Source: Nelumbo lutea (lineage: Eukaryota > Streptophyta > Magnoliopsida > Proteales > Nelumbonaceae). Taken from it: a DNA stretch of 64,000 nt. Positions 35,301 through 47,682 of the stretch are shown here, piece by piece. Position numbers and translations under genes: made by a program. The notes below the pieces were generated by a model. It had not been told where the DNA came from. It was given only the letters and a program-made list of their open reading frames with translations, and made no database searches. The stretch is from assembly GCA_022828595.1 (NCBI GenBank), contig JAKGHH010000001.1, positions 121,594,999 to 121,658,998 on the forward strand, read 5' to 3'. How positions within the stretch are numbered: the first letter of the stretch is position 1; every line of letters starts with the position of its first letter.

Positions 35301-36699
35301 ATCACCTTCCGAGACTCCAGGTCCTGAAACACACAGTGAGAAGGGAAAAAGGTCACACAACAATTCAATGATTTGGTCAAGCTACTTACAGATAATAAAT
35401 TGGTATTTAATTTAGGTACATGAAGAGTGGAACTGTCAAGGAGTCTGTAGCCTTGACAATTCCCTTGCTAGAAATAGAGGCAAGAGAACCATTAGCTAAG
35501 GTGATTTTGTCTTGCCCAGGAAGCAAATCATATGAAACAAATAGAGTGGAAAGGTTGGTCATGTGATCAGAAGCACCTGAGTCTATGATCCAAGGGGTCT
35601 TAGGATTACCTGAAGTGGATGCATGGTTAGCAGAAGCTCTTATACCTGAGTTAGCAAATGCGGTGGTGGCTGAATTTTCAGAAGGGTTGGATGATGAAGT
35701 TACACCTTCAAGATGGTTGATCATCTTTCCAAACTTCTCATACTCAGCTTTCATGGCTGCCAACTTTGCACAGACAGACTCAACTTCTGTATTTATACCC
35801 ATGGCTGCATTTGCATTCCTTGTCTTTCTACTATCATTTTTCTTCTGGAACCGAACAGGGACAAGACTGTGATGCAATTTCCAGCACTTGTCCTTGGTGT
35901 GTTTCGACTTCTTGCAATATTCACAGACCACCTCCTTCTTTTCTGTGCCACTGGGAGCCCTTACAACCCCTTTGGGTTTAACCCCCGTATTTGTAAAATG
36001 ATCATTGATTCCAATTCCTTGAACCTGTACTTGTCTTCTACTCTCTTCACTGCTGACCAAAGCATATGCTTGCGACAACGAAACACTTTCCTTGGACAAA
36101 ATGTTCTGCTTTGTGATATCATATTCAGGATTCAACCCAGTTAGGAACTCAAAGACCATGTTCCTTTCAACTAATTTTTTGTATGTTTTAGCATCATTGG
36201 GGGTATCCCATGTTACAACCTCTATCGGATTAATCTCTTACCATAAAGATTTCAGGGTTGAGAAGTATGCCGCAAGGGATTTCTCCCCCTATCTTAGATT
36301 CTTCACATCACTCCTTAGTTTATAGGCTCTGGCAACATTCAATTTCTGGGAGTAGATTTCTGCAACACTATCCCAGATTTCCTTAGCCGAGTTAATCCAA
36401 AGATAGTGTTGACTAATCTGTGGCTGCATTGAATTCACAAGCCACCCAATCACTGTGTAGTTCTCTTGCATCCATCTCTCATAAGATGGATCGTCCTCTG
36501 GAGGAGATTTCTTGCTCCCAGAAACAAACCCCCATTTTCCTCTGCTACGAATATGGATTTTCACTGATTATGACCATGCCAAGTAGTTGGTCCCATCAAG
36601 TTTAATTGTAGTTACGACCAACATAGAATCGGTTGGGGTTCCCAAAGTCTGTCCATATTTAGCATCACTCTTGCTTTCAAGGTCTAAGAAGTCCATCAT
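32377..36699 (-). pseudogene. Nested copia gag-pol polyprotein, broken
   Basis: Minus strand from ATG at 36699: gag with an early stop (near 36570) and WINSAKEIWDSV, then the zinc knuckle CEYCKKSKHTKDKC (about 35930-35890). The protease has an intact PWIIDSGASDHM. Integrase has the HLPFSALSHLLPEL...CESCQLSKHC zinc part, but its first catalytic Asp reads Asn (HSNVWG) and so does the second (RSNNVKEY); the frame then breaks. RT (33895-33383) has CKWVFTIKYRADGT, LDVKNAFLNDD and YGLKQ-like CGLKQSPRAW, then a stop, then YADD (33325-33314). RNase H (33226 down) has TDADWFG, RSSAEAEYRAMAHG, YCDNQTT and RTKHIEVD, followed by a frame change near 32530. Confidence 0.92.
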
Positions 36700-37515
36700 G
36701 AAAAGGTTCCAATTAGGGTTTTAATAAGTTTCTCAAAGTGCAGGGATTCTTGATGAACTTGGTTTGAGCTGAATCGGAAACACCACACAGCTCACAAAAT
36801 CAGTTCAGTCTTGACAACTGTGGCAGCCAAGCTCGGAGGCAGCTCTTTATAGAAGAAGAAATACTATTGAAGCCTTCAAGGGGCAACCAGCAGACCTCCA
36901 AACACCAAGTATTCTAGGTCCCCAACAACCGTTGTCCCAAAGAGAAGAAATAACAGTCCACAGTCCTTAAGAGGCCTTTTAACAAACACTCTGTGTGCAG
37001 TAGTTAACACCCTACTGATAACTAGTAGAAACCACTTCAATAGTATTTCGTATAGGTCCAAGAAAAGGCTGGGCTGAATTAGAGACTAATACCACTGAGT
37101 CCAAACCAGTTTCAACAACTTGACACTCCAACAACAGCTGAATTGCTCTCCAAAATAACCCAGAAATCTCTGAGTTGAATCACTCCAGCAACAACCGAAC
37201 AGTAGGGCAGAATGGATAGGGGTTTTGAGTACTTTAACAGCCCTCCCAAGCAAAGAAAATAACCCAACAATAATTGTGGTAACTTATGGTATGTGAATCT
37301 CTGATTTGAGCTTCAAATCAGGTCAAACACCTTTCTTTCTGATTCTTCCTGGTCACCAAACTATTCTCCAAGTGGGTAGAGACTTGGGAACCCTCTAATG
37401 ACCTCCAAGAACCAGGCGAATGACTTTAAACTTCCAACCCTAGAACATCCTCATGCAGTCGGCTGGACTAGAACCACATGAGGGTCACGCCATGCTCTGG
37501 CCTACTCTGATACCA

Positions 37516-37846
37516 AGTTGAAAACAACCCTCTTGAACTATAGAACTGCTTGAGATTAGATGCAAAACCAGAAAACAAACAAGAGAAGATTAGAAGAGAG
37601 AGAGAGAGAGAGTTGGCGGCAATGAGAGTTAGAGAGTGAGAGGTTCGAACTAAACCTCCCTCTAACACTCTAAAACATTTTATTAAGTTAATCTTTGAAT
37701 TATTACAGAGAGGCCCTTGGGTGGGCAAGAAATTACAAAAACAAAATATATAAGAGTATAAGCCCAGAATAAGGCCCATTACAGAGGAAAACATAAACAT
37801 AACATAGAATGATAGCCTATGGGCCATTCAGCCCATCTACTCTACA
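37516..37846 (-). repeat. 5' LTR of the nested copia
   Basis: 331 bp, the mate of 32034-32364. It is bounded inside by the primer-binding site (37503-37515) and outside by the CATGC duplication. Confidence 0.93.
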
Positions 37847-37851
37847 CATGC

Positions 37852-40800
37852 AAATCTTATGCCTGCTCGGATAAGAAACAAGAAGGGGAATGCAAATGTA
37901 GCCACTACAGGAGACTCTTCAGCCCCCCTCTCCCAAACTAATTGGGAATCCATTACAGTAGTAGCAGTGAGAACAGAATTGGAGAGGTTTGGACAGCTTA
38001 TGAGTAAGAAAGATTCACCCAGTTCTAGCCTTCTAGATGGACAGTAGCAGGATGCAAGAGCCAACTACACAACTTCCTTTGCACATACAGGTAATTCATA
38101 TGCAACTGCGAATCTTGCATCAATTTCAGGTAAGGAGGGACCTCCCTGGATTATAGACTTGGGAGCATCTAAGCATATGACTTATGCCCCTACCATTTTC
38201 AGTTCCTATCAGTTGTGCTCTGGTAGAGACGGTCTCTACAGCAGATGGTTCACATATGCCCATTGCTGGGAAGGGGGCAATTAGAGTGACCAATGATATA
38301 ACTCTGTCCTCTGTTTTACATGTCCCTAGACTTCATACCAACCTACTGTTTGTCAGTTCTTTGACAAAAAAATTGAATTGTTCTGTGACCTTTCTTCCTA
38401 GTAATTGTGTTTTGCAAGATTTGGAGTCAAAGAAGATGATTGGGAGTGGTCGTGAGGTGAATGGAGTCTACCTTCTGGATGAGATTCCGAGACATTAGGG
38501 CCATCATGTTAGTAGCAGCAGTAGTAGCGGGTTAGAGTCAGTAAATCAGATTATGCTTTGGCACAATCGCTTGGGACATCTTGCTTTTAGTTCTTTGAAA
38601 TGTCTTTTCCCAAAGTTGTTTGAGTCTGTTCAATTATCTACTTTGGAGTGTGAGAGTTGTCAGTTAGGAAAGCATTGTAGACAGTCTTTTAAACCAAGTA
38701 ATAAAAGAAGTACTTATGCTTTTAATATTGTTCACACTAATGTATGGGGGCCATATCAAATCCCTTCTATGGGAGGATTCCGCTACTTTCTCTTGTTTCT
38801 GGATGATTATACATGATATTTTTGGATATATTTGATGAGATCATGTGATGAGGTTCCTAACTTAGTATGACAATTCCACCAAATGGTTCTCACACAATTT
38901 GGAGTGAGAACTAAGGTTTTTAGATCAGATAATGCCAGAGAGTACTTTGAAAAGGACCTAACCACGTATCTCTTAGAACATTGTGTAGTTCATCAAAGCA
39001 GTTGTGCATATACACCGCAACAGAATGGAGTTGCTGAGAGGAAAAACAGACACATTGTGGAGGTGGCAAGGAGTTTTATGGTGTGTGCTTCAGTTCCTGT
39101 GCAGTTCTGGGGAGATGCGGTTCTTACAGCCGTACATGTGATTAACCGTGTTCCTTCACGGACTTTGGGGTTTAAGGTGCCATTTAGCCTCCTTTTTCCA
39201 GACAGAGAGATATTTCATATACCTTTGAGGGTTTTGGGCTGTGTTTCTTTTGTTCACATTCTTGGCCCTCATCGCAAGAAATTGGATCCTAAGGCCAAGA
39301 AGTGTGTTTTTCTTGGGTATGCTTAGAACCAAAAGGGGTATTGCTGTTATGACCCAATGTTAAGGAGCAGATTTGTCACTGGAAGTTACCTTTTTTGAAT
39401 CCACATTCTTCTTCTCAAGTGGTTCTCAGGGGGAGAGTTTTGGGGAGAACTCACAATTTGTTCTTGTTCCTGTTTCTGTGGTGCCTCCATCAGTCCAACC
39501 AACATCTACATCAGTTTAGCCAGCAGCTGTACCATTAGTTCAGCCAGCACCTACACCACCAGTTTCATTACCTGAGCCACTATGGGCAGCCTCACAACAA
39601 TATCAGCGCCGGCAGATATGGTTGACTCCACACATTCTCGACCCACACCACTCTCTATCAATCCTTCTAAAACTCCAGATTCGGCAGATACAGTTCCTGG
39701 TATTCCTCTTGAGCCTAAGCCTGTTATGTTTTCTGATGATAATGTTTCTGTCCCTAACACCATTGTTGCAGTTGATCCCACTAACCTTGATCTTCGCATT
39801 GCACTTCATAAGGGGAAGAGAAAGTGTACAACCCACTGCATTTTACACTATCTTTCCTATAGTGCCTTATCACCCTCCTATCATGCTTTTCTTTCTTCCT
39901 GGATTCTTTGTCTATACCCAGGAATGTTACTGAGGCTTTCTCCAAACCTAAGTGGAAAACAGCCATGCAAGATGAGATAGATGCTTTGGTCAGAAACCAA
40001 ACTTGAGAAATAGTTGATCTCCCCCCAGACAAGGAGACAGTCAGATGTCGATGGGTATTCACAGTGAAGTATAAGGCCGATGGCAAGATAGAGAGGTACA
40101 AGGCAAGGTTGGTAGCAAAAGGGTATACTCAGACCTATGGTGTTTATTATCTGAAAACTTTTGCACCAGTAGCTAAGATGAGTTCAGTTCGTATCCATTT
40201 ATCTCTAGCAGCCACCTATTCATGGCCCTTGTTCCAGCTTGATGTAAAAAATGCTTTCCTCAATGGTGACTTACAGGAGGAGGTATATATGGACATTCCA
40301 ACAGGCTTTTATGAAAATGTTGGTAAAGGAAAGGTGTGCAGACTCAGAAAATTTATGTATGGACTAAAACAGTCACTTAGGGCTTGGTTTGATAGGTTCA
40401 GAGGGGCACTCATCCGTTTTTGATACACACAGACACAATCTGATCACACCCTCTTTGTGAAGAGGAGAGATGCTTTGGTGTAAATTTTGATTGTGTATGT
40501 GGATGATATAGTGGAGACAGGAAATGATCTGGAGGAGATTGATGATCTCAAAAAATCATTGCAGCAAGAATTTGAAATCAAAGATCTTGGTGAGCTCAAA
40601 TACTTCTTAGGGATTGAAGTTGCAAGATCCAAGCATGTGATCTTCATTTCACAGAGAAAATATGTACTTGACCTACTGCGAGAGACTGAGAAGTTGGGGA
40701 CCAAACCATCAGACACTCCTATTGATCCAAATCACAAAATTAATGGTGTGGGTGGTGAATTGGTAAAGGATGTGGGGAGATATCAAAGAATGGTGGATCG

Positions 40801-41445
40801 ACTGCTGTATTTCTGTATGACACGACCAGGTATTTCTTATGTTGTTAGTGTTCTGAGTCAGTACATGCACCTTGGGTTCAGCACTGGGAATCTATTGAGA
40901 GAATACTTGCATATCTGAAAAAACACCTTGGCAGAGGCATTCTTTTCTCAAATCATGAGAATCTGAAGCTAAAATCCTATACAGATGCAGACTGGGCATG
41001 ATGCTTAGATGACAGGAGGTCTACATCAGGAGTGTGTACCTTTGTAGGTGGAAACTTGATCTCCCGGAAGAATAAGAAGCAAGCGGTTGTGGCAAGGTCA
41101 AGTGCAGAGGCTGAGTATAGATCCATGGCTCATGGTGTCCCAGAACTTCTTTGGGTTAGATCTCTTTTGAGTGAGATTGGGGTGAAAGTAGAGGAACCTA
41201 TGATGTTATACTGTGACAATCAGGCTGCAATCAATATTGCCCGCAATTCAATTCAGCATAATAGGACAAAACACATTGAAGTTGATAGACACTTTATAAG
41301 AGAAAAGGTAACAATCAGAGAAGTTTGTTTGCCTTATGTCTCTTCAGAGTTGTAGCTGGATGATGTTCTCACTAAAGGGGTGGCAAGGAACAAGCTTGAA
41401 CATGATCTACACAAGTTCGGAATGTGTGATATTTACTCCCAATTT
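37852..41445 (+). pseudogene. Outer copia polyprotein, distal part (gag end, PR, IN, RT, RNase H), broken
   Basis: Resumes gag after the insertion, with a stop near 38045. The protease reads WIIDLGASKHM, so the DSG site is DLG. Integrase: HNRLGHLAFSSL, CESCQLGKHC, HTNVWGP (first Asp changed to Asn), a stop near 38814, then FRSDNAREY and NGVAERKNRH with the second Asp and the Glu kept. RT: KARLVAKGYTQTYG, LDVKNAFLNGD, YGLKQSLRAW, stops near 40421 and 40480, and an intact YVDD (about 40496-40507). RNase H (41032 on): RSSAEAEYRSMAHG, YCDNQAAIN, RTKHIEVDRHF, with a stop at 41353. Several other stops lie between 39326 and 40064. Confidence 0.9.
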
Positions 41446-41454
41446 GAGGGGGAG
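41443..41454 (+). other. Polypurine tract of the outer copia
   Basis: A purine-rich tract ending gagggggag directly precedes the 3' LTR. Confidence 0.8.
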
Positions 41455-41777
41455 TGTTAAAGATTAATTAGTTTTATGATGTTTTTCTGAGTAGATGTTT
41501 ATGTTAGTTGTTAGATAGGAGGTGGGGACCACAGTAGTTATGTGAGTCCAAATTTTATTATGTTTTTTGAGTGTTATATATGTTGTTTTATGTTTTGCTG
41601 CCCTATAAGGGCATAGTTGTGTCTTTGTATGGTTCTATTATTTTAGTATAAATAATAAGTGAAGGGGGCGGCCAGATTATTGCTCTCTTTTCTTTCAACT
41701 TCTCTTCTTCTCTTATTCTCCTTCTCTCTTCAAGAAACTACTTTCTTTCATATTTTTTAATTCAGCAGATTTTTACT
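41455..41777 (+). repeat. 3' LTR of the outer copia
   Basis: 323 bp, tgttaaagattaatt to gatttttact. It differs from the 5' LTR by scattered substitutions and a short deletion in the pyrimidine-rich tail. Confidence 0.92.
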
Positions 41778-42022
41778 TAGATAATAGGTTTTTTAAATCA
41801 TTTATTTTAAAATTTAAGTTTATATTTTTACTAACATTATGTTTAATATTTTTTGAATTTTTTGCATTTTTTTAAAATTTTCCAACTTTTTTTTTATTTT
41901 TTAGCTTTTTTTTTGTAATTTTGCGCCTTTCTTAAATAGGCGCGTGTCTCGCCTTGCACCTTGCGCCTTAGGCACGTATTGGCCCTTGCGCTTTTTTTTG
42001 TGCCTTGCGCTTTTAAAACACT
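41778..42022. mobile_element. Right fragment of the split hAT-like MITE
   Basis: From the copia duplication TAGAT it continues as 'aataggttttttaaat...' to '...cgcttttaaaacact', matching about 14320-14534 of the complete family member, including the T-rich interior and the GGCGCG-type subterminal words. Confidence 0.85.
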
Positions 42023-42339
42023 ACCTCTACCCCACAGTTGAAACAAGGGGGAAGATTGTTGGATGATGGGGATTGCCATGACAATTCTAGCTCTTTACAA
42101 GAGAAAGTGATTGGCAACCAAGAAGGGGAATCAAAACCTGAGGAGGGTGGGATCACTATATTTAGGAGAAATGTTTAATTAAAAACTTTGTTGATCACTA
42201 TATTTAGGTGAAAATTAACAAATGTATAAAAGAAATAGGGAATGACAGCCAGCTCTGGAAAACTGCCAACTAGCATTGCTTAGCTTGTAGAAATTTGCTA
42301 TTCTGTTGCATTTGCAGTTGGGTACAATTAGAGGAATTT
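42023..42339. other. Non-coding stretch between the MITE fragment and the CACTA end
   Basis: No gene or element is recognisable. Confidence 0.5.
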
Positions 42340-42534
42340 TCAATTGCCTCGTAGAGTCATATTTTTAGAGGCAATAATAAATGTCTCAATTGCTAACCTT
42401 TAGAGGCACTTAACGTGTATGCTTCTGAAAATTAGTCAAATGCCTCTAGAACATTTGGTGGAAGCAACCTGTCTTTCTCCTTTAGATTTTAAAGGCAGTT
42501 TCACCTGCCTCTATAAATCCTTTTTCTTGTAGTG
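42340..42534. mobile_element. CACTA (En/Spm) transposon terminus, right end
   Basis: The stretch ends in tttttcttgtagtg, the reverse complement of CACTACAAGAAAAA, a canonical plant CACTA terminus. Upstream are repeated words in both orientations (tagaggca, gcctcta, aaaggcag), typical of subterminal repeats. The element body extends leftward. A weaker candidate partner end lies at 18970, with the same 3-bp flank TCA. Confidence 0.65.
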
Positions 42535-44280
42535 TCATTTTAGTTTTTTCTTTTCTCCTTTCAGTGATCACAGGACCAGAGTTTTGATTCTTTAAAAGCA
42601 ACCCACTTTTAATTTTGCACTTATGGTTTGTACTTATATTTATAAGAGAACTTTTATTTTGCATTCTCTATATGCTTATGCAGGCTCCCTCCTAAAAGAG
42701 AAAGTTCCAAGTTTTTGGCAAATCTTACTAACTGTTAATATCAACGTGAAGCACTTTCTAAATGTTCTCTAGGTAATATAGCACCATTAGTTAATAAAGT
42801 TTGCAATGGAATCAGCTAGCTTTCAAAACAAAATAAGGGAAAATTTTGCAAGGAATATTTACAGATTGAATCATATAGGTAGTGTTACCAAGCTACTCCC
42901 AAACTTGCATCAGTTTTGTGTTTTGCTCATAATTTATGAATAGATCTCTTTTTTGACAAAATGGTCTTACAAAAATAAAACAAAGATAAAACTGACTTGG
43001 CAAAACATCCAGAGTTCCTAGACAAGATGAAATTCAAAGAAGTCAGATTGGTAAAAAGAATTTTGAAAGGGTTTGTGTAATTAATTAGGCATCCTTACCA
43101 ACCAGAGCTAGTTGATAATGGATGGGTTTCTTTGTATTTAGGAAGCATGTCCAGTAATAATAATGAAGTAAAAAAGAAGAAGAAAAAAATAGATTAGGTT
43201 TAGCAGTGCCAGTGGTGTTCCAATACAACACCTTAATAAACTTAATGAAAGTGCATTAACCACATCCAACCACCCAAAGAATACCAGGGAGTGCAGGCCA
43301 AGCAAGCTTGATATGGTTGTTGTTTGCAACTTACAACAAAGCCTCTTATGGAGGTGCCCTGGACCAATCTCTTTAGCATGAGATCTTGTGTGTGTGTGTG
43401 AATATTTTGAATCATATCTCAGTGGGTTATAGTCTGCCTCATTAGTCATGTTTGCTTATGGAGCCATGATGTTGGAAGTAAAGATAAAAAAAAAAAAAAA
43501 AAATACTAGCTCCTGATCAGCTACAAAGATGGAATTACTTGGATAGCATGATTGCCACGCTAATATTCGCATATCATGGTCCATACATTGTGAATAGTAG
43601 CCACTAGAGAAAAATATTTTGAAACAGTAGCGCAACTCCATGTGTTTGAATTGGAAATATCTTGATGACTCTCAATTTGGATGAAGTTTGCAGCAGTAGA
43701 TCTCCATTGCTATTCTTGCAATGGAAGTCTTTCTCGTTTGTTTTTTGCCTCCATGCATGGTTGGGGAAATGCCAATGCAAGGTACTGAAGATAATTGATT
43801 AAGCCTTTGATCTATTTATTTAGCTTACATTCTTTCTTTATGTCAATTTTGTTCTTATTTTAAAAATAGTTCCTTTTATTTCCTTATTATAAATATATAA
43901 TGATTAATAATTTATAACAACTCCTTTAACAAACAAATTTTTTGTTAATTAATTAATTTTTTAACAATATATAATTGCTTTTCAGGAAATTGTTGGCATG
44001 TCACATTAAAGATACTTTTAGCTTGATGCAGTCTTTTGGAAAGCATAGAGACAACTGTCGGTTACTCTTATTGAGCTTTCAAGTGCATTTTCTGTGATAT
44101 TTCTGTAAATATTTTATATAGAGTTTGTTTTATATGAAAATACACACACACATTTTATTCAAAAAAGTATAATGAAATTAATATTTATTAATGCAGGTTC
44201 ATTTACCATTATATAATAATTAACATTTTTTATTGTTGCTTTTATCATTTTTAGCATTTATTAATGTGTGGACTTTCAAT
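42535..44280. other. AT-rich intergenic stretch
   Basis: No supported gene. It has a (GT)n-like run near 43388-43402, a poly(A) run at 43487-43502 and scattered AT-rich DNA. Confidence 0.55.
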
Positions 44281-44530
44281 GGCACTTGTAAACATCACTA
44301 AAGCCTTAATAGATGTATTGATGATAACTTTTTAGTGGCATTTATAAGTGTCACTATAAAGTGAAACTTTTTTTTGGCATGTAAAAATGCCGTTATAGGA
44401 AAAAAATAAATGTCAGTATATTACTGTACTGAGTCTTATGGTGAATTTGAGGTTGCTATTTAGTGGCATTGAGAATTACCACTAAAATGTGGTAATAAAC
44501 GTGACTATAGAGTGAAACTCTTTTTTTTTA
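44281..44530. repeat. CACTA-like subterminal repeat cluster
   Basis: The words tagtggca, gtgtcacta, aatgccgtta and gtggtaat recur in both orientations over about 250 bp, as in CACTA subterminal regions and similar to 12470-13280. No terminus was seen. Confidence 0.35.
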
Positions 44531-44639
44531 CTGAAATTATCCTTTATTTCTTTGTTTGAAAAAGGGTATAAAAGTTATTTTATAACAACTTTAATGCTAG
44601 TTTTAATGGCTGCTAAAATGCTCATATTTGTTCGATTTT

Positions 44640-45480
44640 TAATTGCAAGAATTGAAAATTAAAGTTCTATTATTACTTTTCACTTCATTTAGTCCCCTCT
44701 CATTAAGTTTTATACTTAACGTATTAACTTACGTTTTCTCTTACTAAATCCAATATTTAAGTTATTTTCACTAATAAATGCCACTAGTTAGATCTATGTC
44801 AATATTTTTAATAATATAAACTCATATTTGAAAATGACTAAAAAACAAAGTCATTCTTTATCCAAGTGGTGGGTGGTTAAATAATTCAACCATTTAAATT
44901 AAATCGACCAACCTATGAAGTCATAGTTAGGTAATAAATTTTTAAAATAAAAATAAATATAGAAAATTACAAAAAATAGAAAAATTATACATGTTTACGA
45001 TACTTTTTGTTAATCAAATTAAAAAAATAAGTGTAAGAAACAAGAACTTTAGAATTGACCAAAACTGAAACTATTTTACTGTTTGACAAAGATAAATAAT
45101 TCAACATTTGGTCAAATGTGTTAACATTTAATGTCATAAATAAATAATAAAATTAATAAAATATAAAAATACAAAAATAAAAATACATAAATTTTGCAAA
45201 AAAATTCAAGCACTTGTATAGTATTATATAATTATCATGTTCAACAAAAAGTGTGATATATCATAATCATTTTTATACATATATGCAAAAAAAATTTATA
45301 GAAAAAATTGAACACATCTATAATTCTATGTTTACACTATTATTAAAATTTACTATAAATAAAATTGTGGAATTTTCTTTTGATAAAGTATTCATTTTTT
45401 AATTAGTCCTTATTTAATTGTGAGGCTTAAATTGTACATTAAACTACTACTTTTCACCTCATTCAATTCTATCTATTTAA
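44640..45480. repeat. Dispersed AT-rich repeat, inverted relative to 19.2-20.7 kb
   Basis: 'ttttcacttcatttagtccc...cattaag' followed by 'tactaaatccaatatttaagtta', and later 'gtcaaatgtgttaac..ttaatgtcat', parallel about 7320-7640 and the reverse complement of 19.2-20.7 kb. Confidence 0.55.
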
Positions 45481-47654
45481 ATCTTATATTTCTTTGATAA
45501 ATGAACAAAAAATAAATAAAAAGATACACCAAAAAGATAAATCATTACAAAAAAAAAGAATATAGCCAAGTAGTTAGGCTTTTCAATGATGCTTGAAACT
45601 TGACAACTCAATTCGATTATCACATATTTGTATGTGTGTTTATATAATCACATTTGAATATTGCAATATGCATCAATTTAATAATAAAAAACAAAAAAAT
45701 AATAAAAATGCATATTTATAGAAATCTTTGTATAAATTATTGTTATCATTATCATCATCTAGAATTGTTACTTTCAAAGTACAAATACACTTACTAGTCT
45801 ATATAAATGCTACGAAAATCTTTACCAACATTGGTAATCAATGGGATGTTTTGAAAATGCCCCTATAGCCTTTAGTGAAGTTTTCACCTATCTTAAAATG
45901 CTGTTAATTGTAGTGGACTAGTGGTGTCTCAAACATGACTCTTAACAATGTAGGTGTGTACCTTTTTCCTTGTATATGTGGTGTAGACCACAAAACAAAA
46001 GCTCTATCAAAACTCCATTATGAACATGATGAAATTCCATTTTATTGTGGTAGTTACCATTTTATGTATTTGGACCCTTTTAACCCATTCAACCCGTCCA
46101 TTTATTACGGGTTGCGTTCCTTTTTTAACAATGGGTTATTTTCAGGTCATGTACCCATTGGGTTACTCTTAAAATGGGTTGGGCCTTTTACCCATTAAAA
46201 AACCACTCCAAAAATCGTGACCGATTAGGGTAGATAACATTTAAAAAAAGTCTTGGTGAAAACGTGTTAAATAGTTGCTTAATAAGTCATATTATGTTTG
46301 ATTTGTTAAAGGTAGTAAAAAATACTGAGGAATTTATTTAAATGTGTGACTTGCTCACAAGAGCTGAACACTACTTTCAAATCAAAATCTCAAGACATTA
46401 GATGGCGGGTTTAATTCTTGAATATATGTAGATCCCTTACTTTTATTTCTATCCTATCTAGACTTTCTTTCTCATACACTTGCATGCATTCAAATAAAGT
46501 CATTGGTCATGTCACTAATTAGATAAAATCAACCCAAGTGCACATGGCCCATAATATAGCTCAAAGGTTCCGTGAGCCCTTTGTTGTTTGAAGGAATTCA
46601 ATTAATCCCATTGTCACACATAGCACTCCAAACTCAAAAACACCTCAAAGTGAATAAACAGGTTAATCAATTAAGGTTGCATTTCGCATTGACTTATCTC
46701 CTTTTTAACAGAAAAAAGGAGATAGCTTTAAGGCAGCCTAAGTTCGGTTGGGCAGGTCGACATTGATTCGGTCTGGGTTGGGTTTTGTCCATTAAAACTC
46801 TGATATATGGGTGTTGACTGTTGAGTTAGGTGGTTTAGAATAAATACAACCCGTGCCTAATCCAATTTTCACCCCTCATGGGTCATGGCTATCTTTTTGG
46901 AGGGAGCAGGATTTTCACTTTCACATGGTGGCAGGTCGATTGGAGTTGTCTTGTATCTGAACGTCAAACTCAAACCCCAGTAGTTTACAGTTAAACCACC
47001 AATTTGATTGGCTAGAAAAAGGGTCAAAGAGGGAAAAAAACAATATACAGCAGTTAACAGCGCTCTACCCGTTCCTGACTTCCTCTGGTTTGAAAATCGT
47101 TAGAAAACAAAAGAATTCACAAAAGGCAAAAAAGCACAAGTGTAGATATTAGGGGCCAATTAGTGATTTACAAGTAGAAGAACCAGACAGATTTTCGTTA
47201 TTAATTAATGAATCGACTATTTTGGACGATGTCAAATACCAATATCCCATTCAGACCACGTGCGTGGCACATGACCTTGGTCCTGGTAGAATTAGAAAGA
47301 GATGTTATTAGCACACTGGATGAATTACACCTATCACTGAATTAGCTGTTCGTCGGCAGTGCTGTACTAGTTATTGGGCCTCATTAGTTTAAAGTGTGGG
47401 CCTCACTATGAAAGAAAATGTGTCGGCCTAAAATTAGAACCAAACTCATCAACCGGCCTACGTAGAAAATCCGAATCATAATAGAGAATAGGATGGTCCC
47501 TGACTGAAGTCCAGCTGGATTTGCTTGACACGAAAACAAGAAAACTTTCGGTCCTTTTAAGTTGTAGGTATAAATAATCGCTTTTAACGGTGGATGATGA
47601 ATCCACCACGCCTTCATTTTTTGTTAAAATTTTTGAATGCTCGATCAGATTCAC
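45481..47654. other. Intergenic stretch, possible degraded hAT-like DNA
   Basis: No gene is supported. 46080-46210 and 46740-46880 hold GGGTT/AACCC-rich words of the kind found at hAT-like MITE ends, but I could not define paired ends. Confidence 0.4.
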
Positions 47655-47682
47655 CATCATCATCATCATCATCATCATCATC
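47655..47682. repeat. (CAT)n microsatellite
   Basis: A run of about nine CAT units that directly abuts the MITE at 47683. Confidence 0.9.

Larger units (their letters stand above)
32034..37846 (-). mobile_element. Ty1/copia retrotransposon, antisense, nested in the outer copia gag; TSD CATGC
   Basis: Two 331-bp LTRs (32034-32364 and 37516-37846) flank a minus-strand internal region. The duplication CATGC is exact at 32029-32033 and 37847-37851. The primer-binding site lies at 37503-37515 (minus-strand tggtatcagagta) and the polypurine tract near 32365-32377. The protein is similar in its motifs to the outer copia (for example VFEFLTGLNPEYDI versus VFEFLAGLNPEFDI), but the LTRs are unrelated, so the two are different families of one clade. 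Confidence 0.95.
30404..41777 (+). mobile_element. Ty1/copia retrotransposon inserted in a MITE, itself split by an antisense copia; TSD TAGAT
   Basis: LTRs at 30404-30736 and 41455-41777 bound an internal region with a primer-binding site, gag, PR, IN, RT, RNase H and a polypurine tract. The 5-bp duplication TAGAT is exact (30399-30403 and 41778-41782). The complete MITE at 13782-14534 shows the unoccupied site 'ttttagataatagg' near 14317, confirming the insertion point. Gag is interrupted by a second copia at 32034-37846. The coding region is broken by stops and frameshifts. Confidence 0.95.
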
